Origin: an uncultured Hyphomicrobium sp.
GTDB taxonomy: Bacteria; Pseudomonadota; Alphaproteobacteria; Rhizobiales; Hyphomicrobiaceae
Length of the DNA stretch: 64,000 nucleotides
NCBI GenBank assembly: GCA_934555825.1
Contig: CAKTFJ010000002.1
Location: 186,001-250,000, forward strand
Direction: 5' to 3'
The stretch's first letter is position 1. Each line of letters begins with the position of its first letter. The position numbers were made by a program, and so were the translations under genes. Shown piece after piece: positions 51,918 through 61,783 of the stretch. The notes below the pieces were generated by a model. That model worked only from the letters and a program-made list of their open reading frames with translations, did not search any database and was not told the DNA's origin.

Positions 51918-51950
51918 ATTTGCTAATTTAGATATATCTTATGTATCTGT
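51918..51950. promoter_or_regulatory. AT-rich palindromic region between the repressor and RND genes
   Basis: This 33-base stretch contains the perfect 10-bp palindrome AGATATATCT (51930-51939) in an A/T-rich setting just upstream of both divergent genes. BigR/SqrR-type repressors bind A/T-rich inverted repeats of this kind. It may control both the repressor operon and the RND pump. Confidence 0.45.
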
Positions 51951-51994
51951 CAAGTGTCCCCTCTAGGGGCGCTCAGCCAAAAAAGGGATGATCT

Positions 51995-53017
51995 ATGATT
52001 CCGTCTGCCGGAACGGCGTGGGCGTGCGCCACCGTTATGCTCTCTGCCACAGCCGTGGCGCACGCTGGGGAGCTCGGCTCGGGCTCCTCGTTTCCGATCA
52101 CCGCCATGCAGGTTGATGAACTCAAGTCGGTCTATGCCACCGTTCGCAGCCGGGATCTCGTTCATGCCCGTGTGCGTACTCCGGGCACGGTCGCGTCCCT
52201 GAAAATCGACGAAGGCGATGCCGTTCGGCAAGGCCAGGTTCTCGCGCTCGTCGCCGATCCGAAGATTGCGCTCAAGATCGAGGCCATCGATGCGCGGATC
52301 GTGGCGGCAAGCTCCCGTGTCGAGACATCGCGTGTCGAGCTCGAACGGGCGAAGACGCTGCTTGCGCAACGGGTCTCGCCGCAATCACGCGTGGATCAGG
52401 CGCAGACCGCCTATGACGTTGCGGTGAACGATTTGAAGGCGGCGCGGGCGGAGCGCGCTGTGGCGGAGACAGAAATCGAAGAGGGTGAGGTTCTGGCTCC
52501 GACATCCGGCCGCGTTCTCAAAGTTTCACTCACCGAAGGTAGCGTCGTGCTGCCGGGAGAGAGCGTTGCGACGATTGCGGCCGGTGGCTATCTCCTCCGT
52601 CTCGAGCTGCCCGAGCGCTATGCCCGTTTCATGAAGGCAGGCGATGCGGTTCATTTGGGCGCGCGTGGTCTCGACCTTTCGGAGGCGGCGCTGAAGGCAG
52701 GCCGCATCACTCAGGTCTATCCGCAACTCGAGAACGGACGCGTCGTTGCTGATGCGGAGGTTTCCGATCTGGGTGACTACTTTGTCGGCGAGCGTGTGCT
52801 CGCGTGGATCTCGGCCGGAAAAAGGCGTGCCTACGTTGTTCCGCGCTCATACGTCTTTCGTCGTTTCGGTCTCGATTTCGTGCAGCTCGAAGGGGTGAGC
52901 GGGCGGCTCACAGATGCCGTGGTGCAGACGGGCCGCTCCATCCGGCGCGAGGATGGTCGCGAGGATGTCGAAATCCTGGCGGGCGTGAAGGCCGGTGACC
53001 GGCTGGTGCAGCCATGA
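51995..53017 (+). CDS. RND periplasmic adaptor (membrane fusion) protein
   Basis: A 340-residue adaptor. A signal peptide (TAWACATVMLSATAVAHA) precedes the lipoyl half VRTPGTVASLKIDEGDAVRQGQVLALVAD, a coiled-coil hairpin (RIVAASSRVETSRVELERAK ... RAERAVAETEIEEGEVLAPTSG) and the barrel and C-terminal parts ending EDVEILAGVKAGDRLVQP. It links an RND pump to an outer-membrane channel. ATG overlap with the permease gene (53014-53017) shows coupling. No outer-membrane channel gene is adjacent. Substrate unknown. Confidence 0.92.
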   Translation: MIPSAGTAWACATVMLSATAVAHAGELGSGSSFPITAMQVDELKSVYATVRSRDLVHARVRTPGTVASLKIDEGDAVRQGQVLALVADPKIALKIEAIDARIVAASSRVETSRVELERAKTLLAQRVSPQSRVDQAQTAYDVAVNDLKAARAERAVAETEIEEGEVLAPTSGRVLKVSLTEGSVVLPGESVATIAAGGYLLRLELPERYARFMKAGDAVHLGARGLDLSEAALKAGRITQVYPQLENGRVVADAEVSDLGDYFVGERVLAWISAGKRRAYVVPRSYVFRRFGLDFVQLEGVSGRLTDAVVQTGRSIRREDGREDVEILAGVKAGDRLVQP

Positions 53018-56000
53018 CGCCGAACACCCACCTTGGCGTCTCGGGATTTTTGACACGCGCCTTTATCCAATCGCCGCTGACGCCGCTCATTCTGCTTACG
53101 AGTTTCGTGCTTGGTCTGATCGCGCTCGTGGCCCTGCCGCGCGAAGAGGAGCCTCAGATCTCCGTGCCGATGGTGGACATCCTCGTCACTGCAGATGGAC
53201 TCAAGGCAGACGATGCGGTGAGGCTTGTGACTGAGCCACTTGAAACCATCGTAAAGGCTATCAATGGAGTCGAGCACGTCTATTCGAACACGGATGACGA
53301 TCGCGTTCTCGTGACTGCGCGCTTCTTCGTCGGGACATCGCAAGACGATGCGATTTTACGCGTGCACGAGAAGGTGCGCGCTAACTACGATCGTATTCCG
53401 CTTGGAATCCCTGAGCCACTCATCGTGGGGCGCGGTATCGACGATGTCGCCATTACGACGCTCACACTGGTGCCCAAGCCGGGCGCGCAGCATTACGGGG
53501 ACAACGCGCTCTATCACTTGGCGGAAAGCCTTCAGGTGGAGCTCGCGAAGCTCGACGACGTGGGGCTGACCTATATCGTCGGTGGTCGGCCGGACCAGAT
53601 CCGGGTGGAGCCAGTGCCCGAGCGGCTTGCTCTCTATGGTGTTACGCTTTCCGAACTCGTCGCCAAGGTGCGGGATGCCAATCGCTCGTTTTTTGCCGGG
53701 CGTGTGCGCGAGCGGGGGCAAAGCCTCGCTGTGGCGGCTGGGCAGACGTTGCTCGGGGTTCCAGACATTGGTCTCCTCTTGTTGACGACGCGTGACGGTC
53801 GACCCGTCTACGTGAGCGACGTGGCGAACGTGGTTGTCGACGCGAAGCCACTCGAACGCAGAGCGTGGCATATGGCGGAGGCGGACGACGGTGGCTTCAC
53901 CCGCGTTCCGGCTGTCACGCTGGCGTTGGCGAAGCGAGCCGGAGCCAATGCGGTTGTCCTTTCGGAGCGCATCCTCGCTCGCTTGGAGGTCCTCAAAGGC
54001 CATGTTCTGCCCGCCGATGTCGACGTGGTCGTCACGCGGAATTACGGCGAGACGGCGAACGAAAAGGCAAACGAGCTTCTCTTTCATCTTGGGCTGGCGA
54101 CGATCTCGATCGTTCTTCTTGTGGGCTTGTCCATCGGCTGGCGCGCCGGGGCGGTTGTGCTCGTTGTCATCCCTGTGACCATTCTTCTTACGCTGTTCGC
54201 CTCCTGGCTCCTCGGATACACGATCAACCGCGTCAGCCTTTTCGCGCTCATTTTTTCCATCGGAATCCTGGTGGACGACGCGATCGTCGTCATCGAGAAC
54301 ATCGCGCGGCATTGGTCGATGGACGATGGTCGCAGTCGGATCTCCGCTGCCGTCGATGCGGTTGCGGAAGTGGGGAATCCTACCATTTTTGCGACTCTCA
54401 CGGTTGTCGCGGCGCTGTTGCCGATGCTCTTCGTTTCGGGGCTCATGGGGCCATACATGAGTCCCATTCCTGCCAATGCCTCTGCTGCAATGGTGCTGTC
54501 GTTCTTCGTCGCGGTGATCGTGACGCCATGGTTGATGGTGCGGCTCAGCGGCAAGGGCGGCGGCCATACGGATGAAGGCGATAGTGGAGGATGGCTTGGC
54601 CGGAGTTATGAGGCGGTTGCACGGCCGGTCATTGCCACACGACGGAGGGCGCTTTTCTTCTTGCTCGCGGTAGGCGTTGCGACGTTTTTGTCGCTCGTGC
54701 TGTTTGCCACCAAATCGGTGACGGTGAAGCTGCTGCCGGTCGACGATAAGTCCGAAATTCAGGTCGTGGTCGATCTTGTTCCCGGCGCGAGCCTGGAGGA
54801 TACGGATCGCGTTCTTGCAGCGGCGGCGGAGCGCCTTCAGGAGCTCGACGAACTTTCGTCTATCCAGGCGTATGCCGGCACTGCGGCTCCGTTCAACTTC
54901 AACGGTCTCGTGCGCCATTCCTATCTGCGCAGCGGGGCGCATCAGGGTGATCTGCAAGTCAACCTCGCGCCTAAGGAGGAGCGGAAGCGGACGAGCCACG
55001 ACATTGCGCTTCACGCACGCCAGTTGTTGCGAGATTTGCCCGTGCCGGAGGGGACTGTCATGAAGGTGGTCGAAGTGCCGCCCGGGCCGCCTGTCCTCGC
55101 GACGCTGCTCGCCGAGATCTATGGAGCCGATGCCGAACAGCGCCGGGCGGTGGCGCGCGAAGTTCGCGAGATCTTTCGGGCGGTGCCGTACATCGTGGAT
55201 GTGGATGTCGGCTTTCGCGAGGGTACCCCGCAACTTCGCATCGCGATCGATCAGGATAACCTCGAATATCACAAGGTAGAGCAGCGGGATGTCTACGATA
55301 CGATCTCAACGTATCTGGGCGGCGTTGCTGTCGGATATTCGCACAAGGGCGGAGGCCGTCATCCCGTCGAGATCTCCGTTGCGTTACCGAAAAATGACCT
55401 TTCCATCACGCAGGCCGCGCTGTCGACGCCGGTTCCCGCAAATGCCCTGCCGCGCGAGCGTGGGGTCGTGGAGCTCGGCGATGTTGTGACGATCTCGCGC
55501 GAGGAAGCATCTCCCACAGTCTTCCGGCGTAATGGGCGTCCGGCGGAGATGGTGACGGCGGAGCTGGCGGGTGCTTACGAAGCGCCGATCTATGGCATGA
55601 TTGCCGCGCAGGCGCTGATAGAGAGCAGGGATTGGGGAGCGCTTCCGAAGCCGGAAGTTCGCTTTCATGGCCAGCCGGACGGCGAAGCCGGGCCCGTGCT
55701 CCTCTGGGACGGCGAATGGGAGGTCACTTACGTCACGTTCCGGGACATGGGTGCAGCATTTGCCGTCGCGCTGCTCGGCATCTATGTTCTCGTCGTCGCG
55801 CAGTTCCGCTCGTTCACGCTGCCGCTCGTGATCCTGACGCCGGTGCCCCTGACGCTGATCGGCATCATGATCGGCCACTGGCTGATGGGCGCACCGTTCT
55901 CGGCGACGTCGATGATCGGCTTTATAGCGCTTGCGGGCATTATCGTGCGCAACTCTATCCTGCTTGTCGATTTCATCCAGGAGCGCCGGACAGGGGATGT

Positions 56001-56232
56001 TCCGCTGCGGCAGGTTTTGCTGGAGGCCGGGGCGATCCGCTTCAAGCCGATCCTGCTGACGGCGCTTGCGGCCATGATCGGAGCCGCGGTCATCCTTGCC
56101 GATCCGATCTTCCAGGGACTCGCCATATCGTTGCTGTTCGGCCTTTTGTCCTCGACGCTGCTGACGGTGCTCGTCATTCCGGCCGTCTACGTTGCGTTGC
56201 GCGATGATGGACGTGGCGATTGCGTGAAATAG
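53014..56232 (+). CDS. RND efflux permease
   Basis: A 1072-residue RND transporter with two six-helix halves and two large periplasmic domains. Features: FVLGLIALVALPREEEPQISVPMVDILVTADGLKADDAV at the N-terminus, helix 4 region SLFALIFSIGILVDDAIVVIENIARHW carrying the proton-relay acidic residues, and second-half motifs GFIALAGIIVRNSILLVDFIQERRTGDVPLRQVLLEAGAIRFKPILLTALAAMIGA. It is nearer to the uncharacterised or sulfur-linked RND group than to AcrB or CusA: no methionine cluster for copper is seen. It is probably controlled by the adjacent BigR/SqrR-like repressor. Confidence 0.94.
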   Translation: MTPNTHLGVSGFLTRAFIQSPLTPLILLTSFVLGLIALVALPREEEPQISVPMVDILVTADGLKADDAVRLVTEPLETIVKAINGVEHVYSNTDDDRVLVTARFFVGTSQDDAILRVHEKVRANYDRIPLGIPEPLIVGRGIDDVAITTLTLVPKPGAQHYGDNALYHLAESLQVELAKLDDVGLTYIVGGRPDQIRVEPVPERLALYGVTLSELVAKVRDANRSFFAGRVRERGQSLAVAAGQTLLGVPDIGLLLLTTRDGRPVYVSDVANVVVDAKPLERRAWHMAEADDGGFTRVPAVTLALAKRAGANAVVLSERILARLEVLKGHVLPADVDVVVTRNYGETANEKANELLFHLGLATISIVLLVGLSIGWRAGAVVLVVIPVTILLTLFASWLLGYTINRVSLFALIFSIGILVDDAIVVIENIARHWSMDDGRSRISAAVDAVAEVGNPTIFATLTVVAALLPMLFVSGLMGPYMSPIPANASAAMVLSFFVAVIVTPWLMVRLSGKGGGHTDEGDSGGWLGRSYEAVARPVIATRRRALFFLLAVGVATFLSLVLFATKSVTVKLLPVDDKSEIQVVVDLVPGASLEDTDRVLAAAAERLQELDELSSIQAYAGTAAPFNFNGLVRHSYLRSGAHQGDLQVNLAPKEERKRTSHDIALHARQLLRDLPVPEGTVMKVVEVPPGPPVLATLLAEIYGADAEQRRAVAREVREIFRAVPYIVDVDVGFREGTPQLRIAIDQDNLEYHKVEQRDVYDTISTYLGGVAVGYSHKGGGRHPVEISVALPKNDLSITQAALSTPVPANALPRERGVVELGDVVTISREEASPTVFRRNGRPAEMVTAELAGAYEAPIYGMIAAQALIESRDWGALPKPEVRFHGQPDGEAGPVLLWDGEWEVTYVTFRDMGAAFAVALLGIYVLVVAQFRSFTLPLVILTPVPLTLIGIMIGHWLMGAPFSATSMIGFIALAGIIVRNSILLVDFIQERRTGDVPLRQVLLEAGAIRFKPILLTALAAMIGAAVILADPIFQGLAISLLFGLLSSTLLTVLVIPAVYVALRDDGRGDCVK

Positions 56233-56493
56233 TCCTGTAATTTCAATGACGCGTCTGGGCCATCGGGAACCATGTTCGGTGCAGGAGGCTTGAAGAGCTA
56301 CAGCGCGGGCTTCAGCCGCAAAGCTTGAGGCGCGTCACACGCTGGCCGCAGAGGCATGGTTGTATGGGTTCGATTCCAAACCGTTTCCAAGTTCCGTTCA
56401 TATTGGGTTCAACTGTCCGGACCTAGGAAACGGTATCTTTTCAGACGTCGTGTATCAGGTGGACATCCGACAAGCGAAGGAGCGCACCGTCAA

Positions 56494-56844
56494 ATGAAGA
56501 AGTATCTCGCAATTGCAGTGGCCTCGTTGGGTCTTGCGTTCGTTTCCGTTAGCCCCTCCAGCGCAGCCGGTGCGCTCGGCAGCGGTGCGTCGTCCGTTGG
56601 CAAGGCTGCTGCGGTCGAAAGCACGGTGGTCCATCAGGTTCATCGCCGTCATCGCCACCGTGGCCGCAATGCCGCGATCGGTATTCTGGGCGCAGCAGCA
56701 GCTGCCGCCATCATCTCTGAAGCCGCACGCGCGGATGATCGCCGTGATTATCGCCGCGCGCGTTCGAGCTGCCGCTCGCTCGATTATCGCTGCGCGAACG
56801 GTTCGCGCCGCGCATGCCGCGATTTCGATTACTACTGCGATTGA
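56494..56844 (+). CDS. Small secreted Arg/His/Cys-containing protein
   Basis: A 116-residue exported protein: signal peptide MKKYLAIAVASLGLAFVSVSPSSAA, then a basic, His-rich stretch (HQVHRRHRHRGR), a hydrophobic Gly/Ala segment (IGILGAAAAAAIISEAARA) and a C-terminal Arg/Cys-rich tail with four cysteines (SSCRSLDYRCANGSRRACRDFDYYCD). No family is recognised. AAGGAG lies about 11 bases before the ATG. A strong intrinsic terminator follows 33 bases after the stop, supporting a real monocistronic gene. Confidence 0.65.
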   Translation: MKKYLAIAVASLGLAFVSVSPSSAAGALGSGASSVGKAAAVESTVVHQVHRRHRHRGRNAAIGILGAAAAAAIISEAARADDRRDYRRARSSCRSLDYRCANGSRRACRDFDYYCD

Positions 56845-56876
56845 TCGCGATCACTCCATCGCGTCATGAATTGGAC

Positions 56877-56908
56877 GGCCGGCCCCGCATTGCGGGGCCG
56901 GCCTTTTT
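56877..56908 (+). terminator. Intrinsic terminator
   Basis: A GC-rich stem GGCCGGCCCCGC / GCGGGGCCGGCC with a 3-base loop (ATT), followed directly by TTTTT. A textbook rho-independent terminator for the small secreted protein gene. Confidence 0.95.
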
Positions 56909-57110
56909 CGCGCTGGGCGGCGATCCGTTTCTCAGTCGTTCTTCGAGGTTCAGAGTTGTTCTGGGTCGCGCTCCGCGTTCCGTGGCGATGCGTCAAGCGT
57001 CCTTAGACGCCCTAAATTGCTCAGGGCTACACATTGCCCCCCGAGCGCCATCATCACGCCGTTGTTTCCCGTGATCTCCTGTTGGTGTGAACTTGTTCAA
57101 CGGAGCCTGC

Positions 57111-57776
57111 ATGAGAGCATTTAAAATCATCGGTGCTGTCGTCGCGTTTGCGGCGATGGGCATCGCTGCGGCGCACGCAGCGCCCGGGTATTCGACCGTC
57201 AACTTGAACCTCAGGACAGGACCGGACACGGAATTTCCGCGCGTCGACGTTATTCCGGAAGGCGACCCGATCGAGGTGCTTGGGTGTCTGCGCGACGAAT
57301 CCTGGTGCGACATCGTTTGGGACGGGAATCGCGGCTGGGTGTTCAGCGAGTACATCGCGGTGGATTATCGCGGCGAGTATGTTCCGCTGCCTGATTACGG
57401 TCTTTCCGCATTCCGCATTCCTGTCGTGAGGTTTGCAGCTTCGGATTACTGGGGCCGCCATTACGTTGGTCGCCCCTGGTATTCGGAGCGTCAGCGTTGG
57501 TACCGTCACACTCCGCGTGTTCGCCAAGGATGGCGCGCTCCCCCTTCGGGCAAGCGTACGCCGGGCTGGTGGCGCTCGGGCTATCAGGCGCCCAAGGGAA
57601 TGCGTCCGCCGGAGCGCGGCTGGAAGCGCCCGGACCGCCATAGGGGCGGCGCGCAGCACCATGACAGACGTCGTGGCGATGCGCATGATGCCCGGCGTGA
57701 CGGACGAGGCGATGGCCGCCACGACGGACGGCAAGATGGGCGTCATGATGGACGGCACGATCACGGGCGCCGGTAG
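57111..57776 (+). CDS. Exported SH3-domain protein with Arg/Asp/His-rich tail
   Basis: A 221-residue secreted protein. A signal peptide (FKIIGAVVAFAAMGIAAAHA) is followed by a bacterial SH3 domain (about 26-85: STVNLNLRTGPDTEFPRVDVIPEGDPIEVLGCLRDESWCDIVWDGNRGWVFSEYI). The rest is basic and aromatic, ending in a low-complexity tail of repeated DGRHDGRQ-like units (last 30 residues). SH3b domains often bind peptidoglycan, so a cell-wall role is likely. ATG 57111 has CGGAG six bases upstream. A terminator hairpin follows at 57802. Confidence 0.75.
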   Translation: MRAFKIIGAVVAFAAMGIAAAHAAPGYSTVNLNLRTGPDTEFPRVDVIPEGDPIEVLGCLRDESWCDIVWDGNRGWVFSEYIAVDYRGEYVPLPDYGLSAFRIPVVRFAASDYWGRHYVGRPWYSERQRWYRHTPRVRQGWRAPPSGKRTPGWWRSGYQAPKGMRPPERGWKRPDRHRGGAQHHDRRRGDAHDARRDGRGDGRHDGRQDGRHDGRHDHGRR

Positions 57777-57801
57777 GCACGTGTTCGGTTAGCTGATGAA
57801 T

Positions 57802-57836
57802 GGTCCGGATGGCGCATTCGCCTTCCGGGCCTTTTT
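57802..57836 (+). terminator. Intrinsic terminator (imperfect stem)
   Basis: GGTCCGGATGGCG pairs with CGCCTTCCGGGCC apart from two mismatches, with a 4-base loop, followed by TTTTT at 57832-57836. It ends the SH3-domain gene and is three bases from the stop codon of the convergent tamB. Confidence 0.85.
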
Positions 57837-57838
57837 CG

Positions 57839-60800
57839 TTAGTAGTCCCATTCGAAGCCGACGCCGATCTTGCTTTCGCCGTCTGCGCCGAGTTCGCCAC
57901 GGGCCTTCAGGTTTTTCGTCAGGTCATGGTCGATGACGACCTGGCTGGACCCCGCGGCGGTGCCTTGCCGAACGCCGACGTAAGTGCTCTCGCTCACGTA
58001 ACTTCCCGCCGAGACGGTGGCCGCGCCTTTGCTGTCGGTTCCGATGTCGAGAACATCGACGCCGACGGACGCCTTGAGCTGGTCGAGAACGCCAGGTCCG
58101 CTCGACAGGCCTCCGATCTTGTCGATCTCGCTCGCAAGCTGAGCGAGCTGCATTGGGGAAAGCCCAGCGAGATCTTTGTTGTAAAGCAGGCGCGCGACGA
58201 CTTCGTCCTCGGGCAGTGCAGGCACGGACGAGAACGCGAACTTTGGATCGGCGGATGAACCTGTCACGCTGACGACCACGGTCACGTCGCCGGCTTGTGC
58301 GGCTGCTTCCATGTCGAGCAATGGCTCCAGCGATCCATAGAAATTGATGTTGCCGCGCCGGAAATCGAGCTGCCGGCCGAGAATCGCAAGGCGTCCGCGC
58401 TCCATCGAGAATGCGCCGTTCGCGACGGGGTGAGATGCTGTGCCGCCAAGACGAAGGCTGCCGCCGAGTTGGACGTCGAGCCCGCGGCCCTGCACGAAAA
58501 TGCGGTTGGCGGCTTCTAATTGTAAATTGAGCGCAACCTGCGAGCCGCCGCGGTCGCGGGATCTTTCGGTGCGCGCGTCCTCCGGCGTTTGGAGATGGGC
58601 CGGTGCGTTCACGTGGCGAATGTCGAGTGCCGAAATCGAGCGCGGCAGGGCGTTGGGAACGGTGACGTCGAGCCGTGTCAGCTTGATCGCTCCAGAGGCT
58701 GCGAGGTCTTCGAGTGTGCCGCGGATATCGAAGCGTCCGTCGAGTTCGCCCGCCATGAGGCGGCGGTCGTCGAAGCGCAGCGCTGAAACGTCGAGTGCGA
58801 TGGCGAGCGTGGGCGGTGTGCCGTCCTGGCCGAGCGTGAGGTCTCCGGTGGCACTCAATGTGCCCCCGCGTTCGCTCGTGGCGTTCAGCCGTTCGATGAC
58901 GGCCCCGCGCTCGCTCACGCGGATGTGCGCGTTCAGGGGCTTCAACGTCAGGCCGCTTTCCGGATCGCGGATGGTCGCATCGTCGATGTCGACGGCGGCT
59001 GCGAGAGACGGAGCGGCAAGCGTGCCGCCGATGCTACCCAAAAGACGCGCGCGACCCGATATGCGCGCGGCGCGCTCGACCAATGTCGCGTTGGCGAGTG
59101 CGAGTGGGATGTCTCCCGACAGTGTCGCCTTGAGCTGGCCGCCTGGTGAGAGGTCTAGAGAGCCCTGTGATGCGACGATCAGATTGTCGGGGCCGCGTGT
59201 TTTGACTTCACCTTCGACGCGATTGTTCGCGAGTTTCGCGTCCACTTCGACGGTCATCGGTGGGAGGGCATTTCGCGTGGCGGCTGCGGATGCGTTTCGC
59301 CAAGTGGCTCGCGTATTCACATGCGGTTTGCCGGGCGTGCCTGCGATGTCGATTGTACCGTCGACGGTGCCGCCGAGGCCGATCTCAGGCGCGAAAGCGT
59401 TTGCGAGGCCGGCCGGAAGGCTTGCAATGCGCGTCGCGATGTCGAGTTGCTTGGCGCTGGCAGTTCCGCCGATTTCGATACGGCCCGATCCAACCGCGAA
59501 GGCGAGCTTGCCGATCCGTGCTTCGCCGTTCGAAAGTGCTATGCGGGCCGGTTCGGCCAGTTCGGCGGCGAGCGTGTCTTTTTTTAGCGTTGCCTTGGAG
59601 AGTGCGATGTCGTGCCCCACGTCAGTGGGCGTGAGTGTCCCTTTGAGATCGAGTTCGGCTCCGTTGGAGCTGCCGGTCATTTCGATGTCTACGATTTCTC
59701 CATGACCATGCGCTGTGACGCGGATGTTTCTCGCGTCCATGCCGCCGGTGATGGAGGCGACCGCCAGCTCGGCGTTGCCTTTGATGTTTTCCGCGAGGTC
59801 GTCAAAGCGGCCCGCGGCTTTGAGCGCATTCAAGCGCATGTCGCCGTATCGGATGGCGGCGGATTGTGCGGCGAATGCGAGTGCGGCTTCACCCGGCGCG
59901 TCGCTTAGTGCCACGGACGCGGTCAATGCACCCTCGACCGTTTCGTTCAAAATAGTGCCCAGTGCCGAAAGGCTCTGAGCGTCGATGGCAATGCGGCCGG
60001 TGGGTTTGCCGGCTTCGCTTATGGTGAGATCGCCTGTCAGACGTATGCCGCCCAGTGAGACGGCGAGGTCATCGACCGTTGCTGCGCCGTTCGATGTCGT
60101 TGCGAATTGGCTATGGGCGACGAGTGGCTGGCCTGCGATGTCGGCGCGGGCATCGATCTTTCCAGTGAACGCGCCAGCAGATTTTTTAGTGACGAGGTTG
60201 GCTGAGGGGTTTGCGATGGGGTGCCCGTGGAGTGTGGCGTTCTCGGCGGCGAGCGAGACGTCGATGTCGAGATCGTCGGCTGGCCCCCTCAAGCGCGCGC
60301 GAAGTGAGGCTGAGCCTGCCACGGACTCTGCAAAGTGCGTGAGCTCAGCAACGTGCGCCGTGATGTCGAGCGAGAGCCTATTACCGGAGGGCGTGCCTTC
60401 CATCGTGCCGGTCAATCCGTCTGTTGCGAAGGCGAGATCGAGACGATCCGGCGCGGCGCTGCCGGTGACGTGTATGGCGACGTCTTGCGGGGGGGTGTCC
60501 AGGCTTCGCAGCAGACCCGTTGCGGCGAGGCGCATGTTCAATTCGTCAAGCCGCAAAACGGCCGGATCGGTCTGGATTGCGGACGCTTCGACGGAAAGCT
60601 GGTCGACAGCTTGTGCGCCACGGGTAAGCCGTGACGCATTGAACTCTGCCGTTACGTTGCGCGCCGTTGTGCTTCTGGGCGCAACGAGTTTTAAGTCTGC
60701 ATACCCGAGCGTCAGGGTTTCGCCGCCGTCTATTGCGAACGCGAGAGGTTCGCGGTCGGCATGGCCGATGCGAGCCGTGACCTCGCCGAATGCTATGTTT

Positions 60801-61783
60801 GTCGATGTGTCGATCCCGCCGTTGCCTTGGAGGTCGAGTGCATCGTTCGCGATTTTTGCGTGCTCGATGTCGAGCCGTCCGTCAGCCCAGCGTCCTCTGA
60901 CGAGGCCCGTCGTTTTTCCTGGGACGAGCGCTGCCGCCGTGCGGGGTGTGAGCGGCGTTAGGAATCCTTCGAACTGTGCTGCAATGTCGTGGCCGTGGTC
61001 ACGTTTGTCGATGACGGCGTTGCCGGCAACGAACGGCGTGCCTGATGCCGCGAGCGACCACTTTGCGCGCCACGCATCGAGCGGGCCGTTGCCGTCGAAT
61101 GCGAGATCCAGCGTTGCGCCGTCGAGATCGAGGAGGCGCGCGGCGATGCCGCCGCCGGGTTCTGAGGCGGCGACCGAAAGATCGAGATCCTGTGTTTCGG
61201 GGCGATACGCGAGGTGGACGTTCGCCGTGCCTCCGGGGCCGTCAAGGCGGCGGATCGCGAGATGAGCGCCCAGGCCCTGCGCTGGGTCGACGAGATGCGC
61301 ATCGGCTTTGGCGTGAAGCTGCAACGGTTCGCCGGCGACCGCTTCGGCGATATCGATCTCGCCAATCTCAAAGCGTGCGAGCACGAGACGGATGAGCGGG
61401 ATACTCGCCGATCCGCTGTCCGCCTCATCCTCCACTGGTTTCGGCACGCGCGCGACAATGACGGTGTCGGCCGTCAGGCTGTCGATGTGGAGCCGTCCAG
61501 AAAAAAGTGCGAAGGGACGCCAGGAAAACGCAATGCCGTGGATGTCGAGCCAAGCGCCGTTTCGATCCGTGAGCGAGATATGGTCGACGCTACCGTTCGA
61601 AAATAGCGATCCCTTAAGCGTGCCGAAGTGGATGGCGCTGTCAGGGGACGATGCCGCCCACGATGCAATTCTAAGGGCAGAACGCTGGCCGGGGCCTGTT
61701 GCGAGCCAGATGGATGCGAGCAGAACGATCAGCCCGCCTGCTATCGCGATCCTGCCGAGCCATTTTACGATCCGCTTCTTCAT
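57839..61783 (-). CDS. tamB: Translocation and assembly module TamB
   Basis: A 1314-residue protein with an N-terminal membrane anchor (WLGRIAIAGGLIVLLASIWLATG), very long beta-helical AsmA/TamB-like body and the C-terminal TamB DUF490 domain (about 1000-1314), in which NRIFVQGRGLDVQLGGSLRLGG, ITFYGSLE-like INFYGSLEPLLDMEAAAQ and DEVVARLLYNKDLAGLSPMQLAQLASEI are recognisable. TamB spans the periplasm and works with TamA in outer-membrane assembly and lipid transport. It overlaps the tamA stop by one base (TGATG), forming the usual tamA-tamB operon. Shorter than some homologues but typical for alphaproteobacteria. Confidence 0.93.
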   Translation of the reverse strand: MKKRIVKWLGRIAIAGGLIVLLASIWLATGPGQRSALRIASWAASSPDSAIHFGTLKGSLFSNGSVDHISLTDRNGAWLDIHGIAFSWRPFALFSGRLHIDSLTADTVIVARVPKPVEDEADSGSASIPLIRLVLARFEIGEIDIAEAVAGEPLQLHAKADAHLVDPAQGLGAHLAIRRLDGPGGTANVHLAYRPETQDLDLSVAASEPGGGIAARLLDLDGATLDLAFDGNGPLDAWRAKWSLAASGTPFVAGNAVIDKRDHGHDIAAQFEGFLTPLTPRTAAALVPGKTTGLVRGRWADGRLDIEHAKIANDALDLQGNGGIDTSTNIAFGEVTARIGHADREPLAFAIDGGETLTLGYADLKLVAPRSTTARNVTAEFNASRLTRGAQAVDQLSVEASAIQTDPAVLRLDELNMRLAATGLLRSLDTPPQDVAIHVTGSAAPDRLDLAFATDGLTGTMEGTPSGNRLSLDITAHVAELTHFAESVAGSASLRARLRGPADDLDIDVSLAAENATLHGHPIANPSANLVTKKSAGAFTGKIDARADIAGQPLVAHSQFATTSNGAATVDDLAVSLGGIRLTGDLTISEAGKPTGRIAIDAQSLSALGTILNETVEGALTASVALSDAPGEAALAFAAQSAAIRYGDMRLNALKAAGRFDDLAENIKGNAELAVASITGGMDARNIRVTAHGHGEIVDIEMTGSSNGAELDLKGTLTPTDVGHDIALSKATLKKDTLAAELAEPARIALSNGEARIGKLAFAVGSGRIEIGGTASAKQLDIATRIASLPAGLANAFAPEIGLGGTVDGTIDIAGTPGKPHVNTRATWRNASAAATRNALPPMTVEVDAKLANNRVEGEVKTRGPDNLIVASQGSLDLSPGGQLKATLSGDIPLALANATLVERAARISGRARLLGSIGGTLAAPSLAAAVDIDDATIRDPESGLTLKPLNAHIRVSERGAVIERLNATSERGGTLSATGDLTLGQDGTPPTLAIALDVSALRFDDRRLMAGELDGRFDIRGTLEDLAASGAIKLTRLDVTVPNALPRSISALDIRHVNAPAHLQTPEDARTERSRDRGGSQVALNLQLEAANRIFVQGRGLDVQLGGSLRLGGTASHPVANGAFSMERGRLAILGRQLDFRRGNINFYGSLEPLLDMEAAAQAGDVTVVVSVTGSSADPKFAFSSVPALPEDEVVARLLYNKDLAGLSPMQLAQLASEIDKIGGLSSGPGVLDQLKASVGVDVLDIGTDSKGAATVSAGSYVSESTYVGVRQGTAAGSSQVVIDHDLTKNLKARGELGADGESKIGVGFEWDY

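Noticed and set aside
53356..55272. A 638-codon minus-strand frame inside the RND permease gene
   Set aside because: Antisense shadow of a clear RND gene; its Arg/His-rich composition has no domain resemblance.
59985..61265. Long plus-strand frames (also at 58440-59705) across tamB
   Set aside because: They run antisense to tamB, are Ser/Arg/Ala-rich without motifs, and lack ribosome sites.
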